A stretch of DNA of 9,710 nucleotides from Dehalococcoidia bacterium (GTDB taxonomy: Bacteria > Chloroflexota > Dehalococcoidia > JACVQG01 > JAHKAY01). Below, in pieces: positions 1 to 7,290 of this stretch; within the stretch, counting starts at the first letter, position 1, and each line of letters begins with the position of its first letter. Where the stretch lies: assembly GCA_030744635.1 (NCBI GenBank), contig JASLQE010000227.1, forward strand, positions 1 to 9,710. The letters are read 5' to 3'. The notes beneath the pieces are model-generated. The model saw only the letters and a program-made list of their open reading frames with translations. It made no database searches and was not told where the DNA came from. The position numbers were made by a program, and so were the translations under genes.

Positions 1-2
1 AG

Positions 3-791
3 TTTCTGGTGGTGCAGGATATGTTCCTCTCCGAGACGGCCCAGATGGCATCCGTTGTGTTGCCCGCCTGCTCCTTCGCGGAGGGAGAGGGCACTTTCAC
101 CAACACCGAGCGCCGGGTACAATTGGTGCGCCGGGCCATTGGTCCTGTGGGCGCATCCCAGCCGGACTGGTGGATAGTAAGCCAGCTGGCCCGCAGGATG
201 GGCGGACGGGGCTTTGACCACCCGCACCCCTCCCAGGTATGGGACGAGGTGGCCCTCCTGGTGCCAGACTACGGCGGCGTAAGCCACCGGCGGCTGGAGG
301 CCGGCGGGCTACAGTGGCCCTGCCCGTCTGCCGACCACCCGGGCACCGCCAACCTGCACACCGGTGCCTTCCCGTGCGGGAGGGCACAATTCACACCGCT
401 GGAGTACCGCCCACCGGCGGAGCCCCCGGATGCCGAATATCCTCTGGTGCTAACCACAGAGTGCAGCCTGTTCCAGTTTCAAACTGGCTCCATGACCCGC
501 AAAGTGGAGGGGCTGGAAGGCCTCAGGGGTGAAGAGGCGGTGGAGATAAACCTGGTTGATGCCCAGGGGTTGGGTATCGGTGACGGGGACTGGGTAAGGG
601 TAAGCTCCAGCCGGGGCAGTGTGGAGGTGCGGGCCAGGGTGACTGGGGCATCGCCCCCCGGCATGGTATCCATGACCCACCACTTCGCCGAGGTGCCCAC
701 CAACTCCATCACTTGCCCCGCTTTGGACCCGGTGTCCGGAGTAGCCGAGTTCAAGGCGACCGCCGTGAAAATTGAGAAGGCCCATGCTTAG
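3..791 (+). CDS. Formate dehydrogenase alpha-type molybdopterin oxidoreductase, C-terminal part (5' truncated by window)
   Basis: About 262 C-terminal residues of a Mo/W-bis-MGD oxidoreductase; the reading frame is open from the window edge, so the true start lies outside. Visible family features are the segment DMFLSETAQMASVVLPACSF followed by EGTFTNTERRVQ and PDWWIVSQLARRMG, typical of the catalytic region of the FdhA/NuoG/NarB superfamily. A C-terminal molybdopterin-dinucleotide-binding beta-barrel follows from about residue 140 (YPLVLTTE, QTGSMTR, VEINLVDAQGLGIGDGDWV, then a HHFAE motif). GLQWPCP and EYRPPAE are typical of soluble formate dehydrogenase alpha subunits. In that family the protein oxidises formate to CO2 and passes electrons through FeS clusters. 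The N-terminal Cys cluster and the Cys/Sec active site are out of view, so formate as substrate is an inference. It overlaps the next gene by 8 bp, so it probably shares an operon with the FeS flavoprotein and bc complex. Confidence 0.85.
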   Translation, partial: FLVVQDMFLSETAQMASVVLPACSFAEGEGTFTNTERRVQLVRRAIGPVGASQPDWWIVSQLARRMGGRGFDHPHPSQVWDEVALLVPDYGGVSHRRLEAGGLQWPCPSADHPGTANLHTGAFPCGRAQFTPLEYRPPAEPPDAEYPLVLTTECSLFQFQTGSMTRKVEGLEGLRGEEAVEINLVDAQGLGIGDGDWVRVSSSRGSVEVRARVTGASPPGMVSMTHHFAEVPTNSITCPALDPVSGVAEFKATAVKIEKAHA

Positions 792-2079
792 CCAGGCCCA
801 GACCTCGGCGAGGTACCATGTCCAGGCTGTGGACATGGAGTACTATAAGCGGAACATACCCTGTCAGTACGCCTGCCCCGCCCATACAGATGCCCGGGGA
901 TATGTCAACGCCATAGCCCGTGGGGACATGGAGCGGGCCTATTACATAGCCCGTCAGCCTAACCCATTGGCCACCGCCTGCGGCCGTATATGCGTGGCCC
1001 CCTGCGAGGCGGCCTGTCGCCGGGGCAAGGTGGACTCGGCCATACCTATCCGGGCGCTTAAGCGCTTCGTCACCCGGCGCTATGGGGTGGAGGGGGACTA
1101 CCACACTTTCCCCTGGGCCCCGCCCGGTAATGACAACTCTAGGACCTTTGAGAGCCAGCTGGCCATCGGGGACCGCCGGGGGGAGGGCCGTGTGGCCGTG
1201 GTAGGATCCGGCCCGGCCGGCCTTAGCGCTGCCCATGATTTGGCCTTGCTGGGCTACGGGGTGACCATGTTTGAGGCCCTGCCCTCTCCGGGGGGCTATA
1301 TGGCCACCGCTTTGCCCGCATACCGGCTTTCCAGAGAGCTCATACGCCGGGAGGTTGAAGCTATTCTCCGGCTCGGGGTAGAGGCGCACACCTCCTCCCC
1401 CATGGAGCCGGAGGCTGTCGCCGCCTTGAAGAATCAAGGATACCGGGCGGTGTTCGTGGCTACTGGCCTGGAGAAAAAGCAGCGCCCCTTCTTCCCGGAG
1501 GAGGGGGTGTTCACGGAGGCCGGGATGGGGGTTGAAGGGGGTGGCATCATTCACGCCGTGGCCATAGGCCACCGCGCGGCCCGGACCGTGGACGCCTTCC
1601 TGATAGGCAAGAGGTGCCGTATACAGACCCAGGGCTGGCTGGAGCCTGTGGACCCCTCGGGTTTCTTTGACATGACTTATCTGCACACGGAACGGAAGGA
1701 CCCCCGCCTGAACCCATTCACCATAGACGGCGAATTGGAGGCTGCCTATACTGATGAAGAGGCTGTGGCCCAGGCCCGCCGCTGTCTCACCTGCAGCATC
1801 CAGACGGTGTTTGACGGGCAGAAATGCATTCTGTGCGGGGGCTGCGTTGATGTGTGCCCTATGAACTGCCTGAAGCTGGTCGGAATAGACCAGGTGTACG
1901 GCGAAACGCCGGTGACTGCCCTGATGGAGGAGGAAACCCCAGGGGGACGCCGACCTGTGGCAGCCATGATTAAGGACGAGAACCGCTGCATACGCTGTGG
2001 ACTGTGCCACAGGCGCTGCCCTACCGCGGCAGTACAGCTTATGACCTTCCGTTTTGAAGAAGAGGTGGTGTATGATTAG
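784..2079 (+). CDS. GltD-like FeS flavoprotein with C-terminal 2x[4Fe-4S] domain, lacking the NAD(P)H-binding domain
   Basis: 431 aa from the ATG at 784, which overlaps the previous stop by 8 bp behind a GAGAAGG ribosome site; an in-frame TTG at 772 is less likely. Domains in order: an N-terminal DPYD_II/GltD-type FeS domain (Cys 27, 31, 66, 70, 74, 78; CGRICVAPCEAAC); an FAD Rossmann motif VAVVGSGPAGLSAAHD at about 138-153, followed by PGGYMATALPAYRL; then a C-terminal ferredoxin domain with CILCGGCVDVCP (from Cys348) and CIRCGLCHRRCP (from Cys402), which would hold two [4Fe-4S] clusters. Oddity: after VFVATG the protein jumps straight to GVFTEAGMGVEGGGIIHAVA, the counterpart of the family's GVFAGGD...AIAAG end. 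The whole second Rossmann domain (the GGGNVAxD region) is absent and the usual FAD-binding GGD Asp is not conserved. It probably relays electrons between the dehydrogenase and another FeS or quinone partner; direct NAD(P)H use looks unlikely. Confidence 0.85.
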   Translation: MLSQAQTSARYHVQAVDMEYYKRNIPCQYACPAHTDARGYVNAIARGDMERAYYIARQPNPLATACGRICVAPCEAACRRGKVDSAIPIRALKRFVTRRYGVEGDYHTFPWAPPGNDNSRTFESQLAIGDRRGEGRVAVVGSGPAGLSAAHDLALLGYGVTMFEALPSPGGYMATALPAYRLSRELIRREVEAILRLGVEAHTSSPMEPEAVAALKNQGYRAVFVATGLEKKQRPFFPEEGVFTEAGMGVEGGGIIHAVAIGHRAARTVDAFLIGKRCRIQTQGWLEPVDPSGFFDMTYLHTERKDPRLNPFTIDGELEAAYTDEEAVAQARRCLTCSIQTVFDGQKCILCGGCVDVCPMNCLKLVGIDQVYGETPVTALMEEETPGGRRPVAAMIKDENRCIRCGLCHRRCPTAAVQLMTFRFEEEVVYD

Positions 2080-2836
2080 CCGACTGCGCCAGCAGCTCCG
2101 CCAGCTCCCAGAGCAGGTCTTGCAGAGCAATATATGGCGCTCCATCTTCCGCCAGGGCTACCCCGATAACGATGAGAACCGGTCCCTGGTGGTGATGAAC
2201 AGCGTTTTCCTGCATTTTCACCCGGTGAAGGTGAAAACCAACACCCTGCGTCCGGCCTACACCCTGGGATTAGGAATCATGTCCCTGTTCCTGTTCTTGA
2301 TTCTTATCTTCACCGGCGGGGTGCTCACATTCCTTTATCTGCCCACTATCGAGCAGGCGTATGTTTTCATACAGGAGCTTCATACCTCGGTGCCCTTCGG
2401 AGCCTTGATGCGTAACGCCCACCGCTGGGCGGCACATCTTATGGTGCTGGCGGTATTTTTGCACATGATGCGGGTGTTCTACACCGGCGGCTACAAGCAC
2501 CCCCGGGAGTTCAACTGGGTGTTAGGGGTGATACTGCTGGTAATAACCTTCCTGCTTAGCTTCACCGGCTACCTGCTGCCGTGGGACCAGCTCTCCTTCT
2601 GGGCCATCACCGTGGGCACCAACATAGCCGGCTACACCCCCTTCATGGGTGCCGAAGTTAGGGCCTTTCTCCTGGGCTCCACTACAGTAGGGGGAGAAGC
2701 CCTGTTGCGCTTCTATGTGCTACATGTAGTGCTTCTACCCGCCCTCCTCATCATCCTGCTGGGCGTGCACTTTTGGAGAATACGCAAAGATGGCGGGCTA
2801 TCGGCCCCACTCCCTGCTGAGGAGGTGGAGAAGTGA
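2072..2836 (+). CDS. Cytochrome b N-terminal half (b6-type subunit) of a quinol:cytochrome c oxidoreductase
   Basis: 254 aa from the ATG at 2072, preceded by a purine-rich AGAGGTGG site and overlapping the previous stop by 8 bp; an in-frame TTG at 2054 would give 6 more residues but is less likely. It is the diheme membrane subunit that carries electrons across the membrane in bc/b6f-type complexes. The four axial heme His are visible: H117 (AHRW) and H131 (FLH), 14 apart, and H218 (VLH) and H233 (GVH), 15 apart, the latter spacing being b6-type. Other family motifs are FTGGVLTF, RVFYTGGYKHPREFNW, FTGYLLPWDQ and RFYVLH. Four hydrophobic helices fit helices A-D. A charged N-terminal extension of about 50 residues (WRSIFRQGYP, HFHPVKV) resembles split-b subunits of anaerobic and actinobacterial-type bc complexes. 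The Cys that covalently binds heme ci in b6f is absent, so this is not a plastid-type b6f. Confidence 0.93.
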   Translation: MISRLRQQLRQLPEQVLQSNIWRSIFRQGYPDNDENRSLVVMNSVFLHFHPVKVKTNTLRPAYTLGLGIMSLFLFLILIFTGGVLTFLYLPTIEQAYVFIQELHTSVPFGALMRNAHRWAAHLMVLAVFLHMMRVFYTGGYKHPREFNWVLGVILLVITFLLSFTGYLLPWDQLSFWAITVGTNIAGYTPFMGAEVRAFLLGSTTVGGEALLRFYVLHVVLLPALLIILLGVHFWRIRKDGGLSAPLPAEEVEK

Positions 2837-3573
2837 ACACCCAGGAGTTCGCACCGCAGCAGCAGGACAAAGATTACGGCCTGGTTGAGGTAATGGGCCG
2901 CTCCACGCCAATGGTGAACAAGGGGCCGGAGGGCACCCTGCCGTCCTGGCCTTACCTTTTCGTATGGGAAGCCCTACTCTTCTTGGGGGTTTCTGCCATG
3001 CTGCTCGTTATGTCTATCCTCATAGATGCCCCTCTGCGGGAGGCTGCCAACCCCAATCTCACCGAAAACCCGGCAAAGGCACCATGGTACTTCCTCAACT
3101 TGCAGGAGCTACTGCTGCACATGAACCCATCGCTTGCCGGGGTTATTGTACCGACAGCGGTGCTTGCTTTTCTTATGAGCATACCCTATTTGGACCGCAA
3201 CCTTTCGGACATAGGGATATGGTTTGCCAGCCGAAAAGGCAAGCTGATAACCATATGGAGCACAATTTACACTGTGCCCTTACTGGTGGGTCTCATCCTG
3301 TTTGACCAATACATCCGGGTGAGGTCTCTCATATCGGAACCGGAGTTAATACCAGGATGGTTAATCCCCATGGCCGTGATGGGCCTGCTGAGCGCGGGGT
3401 TGTATGCCGTTGTACGCCCGTTCCGTCCCAACACTCGGGAGGTGCTGGTGGCCTATTTCACCGGCTTTGTAGTGACCTTCTTCGTCCTGACCATTGCCAG
3501 CACCTTCTTCCGGGGGTTGGGCATGAACCTCACCCTGCCGTGGAACCTTCCACCAGGGGCACTATCCTTCTGA
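2833..3573 (+). CDS. Cytochrome b C-terminal half (subunit IV-like) of the bc complex
   Basis: 246 aa from a GTG start inside a 4-bp GTGA overlap with the b6 subunit, behind a strong GGAGGTGG site. It supplies the second half of the quinol-oxidation (Qo) site. About five membrane helices are predicted by eye (near residues 41-63, 101-120, 140-157, 176-194 and 204-224), more than the three of cyanobacterial PetD. A C-terminal FFRGLGMNLTLPW motif is typical of fused or extended subunit IV proteins. The Qo-site signature usually read as PEWY is here APWY (residues 83-86) within NPAKAPWYFLNLQELL. That variant is common in split-b complexes of anaerobes as I recall them, so it is probably lineage-typical and not a lesion. 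No heme ligands are expected in this half and none are seen. Confidence 0.9.
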   Translation: MNTQEFAPQQQDKDYGLVEVMGRSTPMVNKGPEGTLPSWPYLFVWEALLFLGVSAMLLVMSILIDAPLREAANPNLTENPAKAPWYFLNLQELLLHMNPSLAGVIVPTAVLAFLMSIPYLDRNLSDIGIWFASRKGKLITIWSTIYTVPLLVGLILFDQYIRVRSLISEPELIPGWLIPMAVMGLLSAGLYAVVRPFRPNTREVLVAYFTGFVVTFFVLTIASTFFRGLGMNLTLPWNLPPGALSF

Positions 3574-3600
3574 TGAAGCGGAACAGCCAAGGAGCTAAGA

Positions 3601-4128
3601 ATGTCTAGCAATACGACAGGGAAAATAGACCGGCGCCGGTTCCTGGGGCTGATGTGGTGGGGGGCCGCTGGTGTGTTGGTCTTACAGACGCTGGGAGCAA
3701 CGGTGCTTTCCTTGTGGCCCCGCACCAGGGCGGGGGCTTTCGGTGCCAAATTTGATATAGGCAAGCCGGAGGACTACCCATTAGGCTCGGTCACCTACTT
3801 CTCTCAGGGCCTGTTTTACCTGACGCGGGTGCGCACCTCCGACGGCGGCGACGGCCTCTTGGCCCTGTACCGCCGATGCACCCACCTGGGATGCGTGGTG
3901 CCCTGGCGCAAGGATGAGGTATCTGAGGACGACTTGATGGAAGAGGGGAGGTTCAACTGCCCCTGCCATGCCTCCATCTATGACCGGTACGGCCTGGTCC
4001 ATGGCGGCCCCGCTCCCCGCCCCCTGGACCTGATGACCATAGTCCAGGAGGGGGATAGGGTGTTGGTGGACACCGGAGACATCAGCCAGCGTACCACCTT
4101 TGATGACTCACAGGTAGCCAAGATATGA
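3601..4128 (+). CDS. Rieske [2Fe-2S] iron-sulfur protein of the bc complex
   Basis: 175 aa from the ATG at 3601, with GGAG 6 nt upstream (3591-3594). It accepts an electron from quinol at the Qo site and passes it to cytochrome c. The N-terminus has a Tat-like motif (DRRRFLG, near residues 10-16) followed by a hydrophobic anchor (about 17-38), as expected for Rieske proteins exported folded. Cluster motif I is CTHLGC (C93, H95 ligands; C98) and motif II is CPCHASIYD (C120, H123 ligands; C122). C98 and C122 are placed to form the stabilising disulfide. Motif II has Ala where many have Gly, keeping the Ser that tunes potential. Its stop overlaps the ATG of the cytochrome c gene by 4 bp (ATGA), so the two are probably translationally coupled. 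It lies after the cytochrome b halves instead of before them, the reverse of the common qcr order. Confidence 0.95.
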   Translation: MSSNTTGKIDRRRFLGLMWWGAAGVLVLQTLGATVLSLWPRTRAGAFGAKFDIGKPEDYPLGSVTYFSQGLFYLTRVRTSDGGDGLLALYRRCTHLGCVVPWRKDEVSEDDLMEEGRFNCPCHASIYDRYGLVHGGPAPRPLDLMTIVQEGDRVLVDTGDISQRTTFDDSQVAKI

Positions 4129-4856
4129 ACCATGGCCTGGAAAAGAAAGTAGCCATTGGGCTGGCCCTCACTGTTCTGCTCATCATCCTGATGGGAGTCT
4201 ATTTCATCACCGAGCCTTCAAGACAACAGTCCGCCCGGGAGGAGTTCGTCCGTAAAGCATCTGTTGTAGGGGCGGAGCATTTTCTGGTTACCTGCGCCCA
4301 GTGCCACGGGGCACAAGGCGAGGGCGGTATCGGGCCGCCGCTCAGGGAAACAGGGCTGGAAGAGAATGACCTTATCAAGGTCATCTCTCGGGGCCGGCCC
4401 GGTACGCCTATGCCTGCCTTCGCCGCAGACGAGGGCGGGGTGTTCACCTACTACCAGATACGGGACATAGCGGAGTTCATCCGCCACTGGGATGACGATA
4501 TTCTGGAGGAGGTACGCCACGAGTTGGTTGAGCATGGCATGCTCAACCCCACCCCGGCCCCACCGTCAGCAGCGGGGCCGGACGGGCTGCAGCTTTTCAC
4601 ACAGCTCGGTTGCATCGCCTGTCACACCGTTGAGGGCGTGTCCACCAGTTCGGTAGGCCCGGAGCTTACCGATATCGCTTCAGTCGCCGGTGAGCGCCGT
4701 CCCGGCACCTCCACCGAGGACTACATAAAAGAATCGCTGCTGGACCCCGGGGCCTTCGTGGTGGAGGGTTTTGCGCCCATAATGTCCAGCTTCGATGGCC
4801 GTCTAACGCCGGAGGAGCTTCAGGCCCTAGTGGACTATCTACTCAGCTTAGAGTAG
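4125..4856 (+). CDS. Membrane-anchored diheme cytochrome c of the bc complex
   Basis: 243 aa, ATG in a 4-bp overlap with the Rieske stop. One N-terminal membrane helix (about residues 8-28, VAIGLALTVLLIILMGVYF) anchors two class I cytochrome c domains outside the membrane. Heme 1 site is CAQCH (C57, C60, H61) with probable sixth ligand M96 (MPAF). Heme 2 site is CIACH (C163, C166, H167) with probable ligand M220 (IMSSF), followed by the usual LTPEELQALVDYLLSL helix. A Pro/Ala-rich linker (about 141-151) separates the domains. It plays the cytochrome c1/QcrC role, taking electrons from the Rieske protein. It is the last gene of this operon: the next gene is convergent and only 49 bp away. I saw no convincing intrinsic terminator in that gap. 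Confidence 0.93.
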   Translation: MNHGLEKKVAIGLALTVLLIILMGVYFITEPSRQQSAREEFVRKASVVGAEHFLVTCAQCHGAQGEGGIGPPLRETGLEENDLIKVISRGRPGTPMPAFAADEGGVFTYYQIRDIAEFIRHWDDDILEEVRHELVEHGMLNPTPAPPSAAGPDGLQLFTQLGCIACHTVEGVSTSSVGPELTDIASVAGERRPGTSTEDYIKESLLDPGAFVVEGFAPIMSSFDGRLTPEELQALVDYLLSLE

Positions 4857-4905
4857 CGTAGCATCCGGGCCGCGGCAACGGTCTGTGCTTGGAGCTATTG
4901 CGGAG

Positions 4906-6114
4906 CTATGATACCGCACCCTCGTCTTTGAGGGCCTCAATCTCCTTTGCGGAGTAGCCCAAGTCGGCCAGTGTCTCGTCAGTATGCTGGCCGGGGACGG
5001 CAGCGAAGCTGCGGAACTGGGCCGGAGTGTTGGAGAGCTTGATGGAAGGGCCTTGCTGCTTCACCTTGCCCAGCTCTGGGTGGTCCAGTTCCCACAGCAG
5101 GTCGCGTGCCCGTATCTGGGGGTCGTCAAAAACCTCTTCCAGCCGGTTTACCGGTGCCGCCTGGCTTTCAATAGGCCCCTTCCAGAAAATATCCAGCCAA
5201 TCCTGGCGGTCCCTGGTGAGAAACAGTTTCTCCACCATCTGGACCATATCGTCACGGGTCTCCTTGTTGTACTGATGCGGGATGAGGTCCTCCCTGTCTA
5301 TGGTACGGCAGAAGTTAGCCCAGTGGTGTGGCTCCACATTGGTGGTGGCAATCCATCGGCCGTCCTTGCACCTCCACACCCCGGCGGCGGGGTTGGGACG
5401 GTCTATACGGGCTATCCTTTTGCCCTTGAACATATTGGGGCTGATGCTGCACTGGAAGTCCAGTGCGGCATCCGTCATGCTGATATCCACGAACTGTCCC
5501 CGTCCCCTCTTGTGGCGGGCCTGGAGGGCCATGAGAATGCCGATGACAGCGTGGAGGCCGGAGGAGACATCGTCTATGGGCAGGCCCACGAACCGGGGGG
5601 TCTGGTCAAGGTCACCGCACATGCCTAGCACCCCCGCCACGGCCATGGCGCAAGGGTCGTGGCCGGGGTAGTCCTTGTAGGGACCGGTCTGGCCGTAGAG
5701 GGTGATGGAGCAGTAAATGATGCCGGGGTTGATCTCGCTCAGGGTCTCGTAGTCTATACCCAGCCGCTTTGCCACCCCGGGGCGAAACTCCTGCAGCAGC
5801 ACATCGGCCTGGCTGGCCAGGCGGCGGGCTACCTCCTGCCCTTTGGAATACTTCATATTGAGACAGATGCTCCTCTTGTTGCGGCCCACTGTATCCCAGG
5901 GACGGGTCTGGGAAGGGTCACCGCTGGATGTTGCCCCGCGTATCACCGCCCCCTTGGCCTGCTCCGCCCGCCGGCCGCTAAGGGTGGAGCCGAACCCCGG
6001 CTCCTCCACGCGCAATACATCGGCACCGAAGTCAGCCAGCATCCAAGAGGTGAAGGGTCCTGGCAGCAGCCGGGAGAAGTCCAGGACCTTGATGCCTTCC
6101 AGGGCCATAGCCAT
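4906..6114 (-). CDS. Class III (CaiB/BaiF family) acyl-CoA:carboxylate CoA-transferase
   Basis: 402 aa from the ATG at 6112-6114, chosen because GGAGG lies 6 nt upstream and a promoter with an expected start near 6142 sits just before it; an upstream in-frame TTG at 6144 would fall at or before that start. Family III CoA-transferases move CoA between an acyl-CoA and a free carboxylate through an aspartyl-CoA thioester. Visible motifs are MALEGIKVLDFSRLLPGPF at the N-terminus, ADVLRVEEPG, VGRNKRSICLNMK, GIIYCSITLYGQTGPY, and GLPIDDVSSGLHAVIGILMAL. The catalytic Asp is most likely D182 (possibly D181). Length is normal for the family. Substrates cannot be told from sequence. It sits downstream of a decayed TRAP carboxylate transporter, so it may once have activated the imported acid. 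No lesion is visible in it, and it has its own promoter. Confidence 0.92.
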   Translation of the reverse strand: MAMALEGIKVLDFSRLLPGPFTSWMLADFGADVLRVEEPGFGSTLSGRRAEQAKGAVIRGATSSGDPSQTRPWDTVGRNKRSICLNMKYSKGQEVARRLASQADVLLQEFRPGVAKRLGIDYETLSEINPGIIYCSITLYGQTGPYKDYPGHDPCAMAVAGVLGMCGDLDQTPRFVGLPIDDVSSGLHAVIGILMALQARHKRGRGQFVDISMTDAALDFQCSISPNMFKGKRIARIDRPNPAAGVWRCKDGRWIATTNVEPHHWANFCRTIDREDLIPHQYNKETRDDMVQMVEKLFLTRDRQDWLDIFWKGPIESQAAPVNRLEEVFDDPQIRARDLLWELDHPELGKVKQQGPSIKLSNTPAQFRSFAAVPGQHTDETLADLGYSAKEIEALKDEGAVS

Positions 6115-6120
6115 GATGAA

Positions 6121-6125
6121 CCTCC
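6121..6125 (-). promoter_or_regulatory. Shine-Dalgarno site of the CoA-transferase
   Basis: GGAGG on the - strand, 6 nt upstream of the ATG at 6114. It fixes the start of the CoA-transferase at this ATG rather than at the upstream TTG (6144). Confidence 0.75.
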
Positions 6126-6148
6126 ACAGCGTAGTTTTAAGCAAGCCA

Positions 6149-6178
6149 ATTATATTTGGGCCGTGGAGCGGGAGTCAA
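6149..6178 (-). promoter_or_regulatory. Sigma70-type promoter of the CoA-transferase
   Basis: On the - strand TTGACT (6173-6178) and TATAAT (6149-6154) are separated by 18 bp, matching the consensus at 5/6 and 6/6. Transcription would start near 6142, giving a leader of about 28 nt with the GGAGG site inside it. The promoter lies in the 86-bp gap between the dctM remnant and the CoA-transferase, so the CoA-transferase can be expressed independently of the broken transporter genes. Confidence 0.7.
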
Positions 6179-6200
6179 CTGAGGCCGTGCGGGTATGGGG

Positions 6201-7277
6201 CTAACGCATGGTATCAGGCAGGATAAGGACTATTTGGGGGAAGATGATTAGCAGGGCAATGACCACAAACATGGTGAGGACAAAGGGGGTTACACTGCGG
6301 AACATGTCCTCCAGTGGGATATGGGGTGCCACCCCTTTGACCACATAAATGTTGAGTCCCACAGGAGGGGTGAGCAGGCCTATCTCGCACATAATCACCA
6401 CCATGATACCGAACCAGGTGGGGTCAAAGCCCAGGGCCTGGGAGGCGGGGTAAAGGATGGGCAGGGTGAGCAGCAACATGCCGATGGCGTCCATGAACGC
6501 CCCCAGGACCAGGTAGAGGGCCAGCATACCGATGAGAATCACCACCGGAGGCACCGGTAGGTCGGCCAGGAACGTGCCGATGTCGTAGGGCACCCGGGTG
6601 ATGGCCAGGAAGCGGACGAAGATGAGGATGCCCACGATGATGATGAATACCATACCGGTGGTGCGCCCCGTATCCAGCAGGGCGTGCCCCAAGTTGCCGC
6701 GGGAGAGCCGGCGCAGTGTCACTCCGATAAGCAAAGCCCCCGCCGCCCCGGCGGCCCCGGCCTCGGTGGGGGTGAATACCCCTGTGTAAATGCCCCCCAT
6801 TACCAGGGCGGCCAGGACGACAATGCCCCACACCCCCTTGAGGGACACCAGCCGCTCCTTCCAGGTCACCCCGCGTATCGCCGGTTCCAGAGCAGGGTTG
6901 CGCCATGCCCGCAGGGTTATCTGGACTATGAACATAGCGGCGGTGAGAAAGCCGGGGAGGAAGCCGGCGATGAGTAGCCTCCCTATGGACTGCTTGGTCA
7001 TGATGCCGTAGATAACTATCAGGGCGCTGGGGGGAATGGTGGCCGCCAGGGTGCCGCAGGAGGCAATGCAACCGGCGGCCAGCTTGCGGTCGTACTTATA
7101 CTTCTCCAGCTCGGGCAGGGCCACCTTTGTCAGCACCGCCGCCGCCGCCAGGCTGGAATCGGAGGCGGCGGCGAAGCCGGCACCCCCTACCACGGTAGCC
7201 GAGGCCAGACCCCCCGGCAGCCGCCCCACCCATTGCCGGCCCGCCCAAAAAACATCCTGGGTGAATCCGGAGCGCCC
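6201..7277 (-). pseudogene. dctM: TRAP transporter large permease (DctM), N-terminally deleted remnant
   Basis: The frame is open from a TAG at 7278-7280 to its stop at 6201 and encodes about 358 residues of DctM; full DctM proteins are about 430. Homology starts abruptly at SGFTQDVFWAGRQWVGRLPG, which in intact proteins lies roughly 75-90 residues in, so the first helices are missing. What follows is typical: FAAASDSSLAAAA, the TIPPSALIVIYG loop, GVFTPTEAGAAGA, GAFMDAIGMLLLTLPIL, and GLLTPPVGLN(I/V) near the C-terminus, which looks intact. DctM forms the membrane channel of tripartite ATP-independent transporters, which import carboxylates with Na+. Without its N-terminus and without a DctQ subunit nearby it is probably non-functional. 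An internal GTG at 7229 could start a shorter product, but I see no reason to think it is used. Confidence 0.85.
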
Positions 7278-7290
7278 CTACCCCCAACAG
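7265..7290 (-). other. Deletion junction joining dctP interior to dctM interior
   Basis: Reading the - strand, DctP homology runs through FEVSKYVTLLG (to about 7282). DctM homology begins within about 15 bp, in a different frame, at SGFTQDV (from about 7271). The C-terminal quarter of dctP, the whole of dctQ and the 5' end of dctM are therefore absent. From usual family sizes about 1 kb or slightly more is missing (inference). The exact breakpoint cannot be fixed without an intact relative. Confidence 0.75.

Noticed and set aside
751..2145. A 464-codon open frame on the - strand opposite the flavoprotein gene
   Set aside because: It is antisense to a gene with intact FAD and FeS motifs, its own translation shows no recognisable domain, and high GC makes long antisense frames common. 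The + strand overlaps and ribosome sites settle the coding strand.
4857..4905. Possible bidirectional terminator between cytochrome c and the CoA-transferase
   Set aside because: I found only a direct repeat (GGAGCTAT twice) and no GC-rich stem followed by a T run on either strand.
4984..6226. Several + strand open frames of 80-214 codons opposite the CoA-transferase
   Set aside because: They are shadows of a well-conserved - strand gene with a promoter and ribosome site; none shows a domain or its own start signals.
7096..7265. Continuation of the DctP frame past the junction as a genuine DctP-fusion C-terminus
   Set aside because: The residues after the junction are a Gly/Arg-rich out-of-frame reading of dctM, so they are a by-product of the deletion and not a designed fusion.
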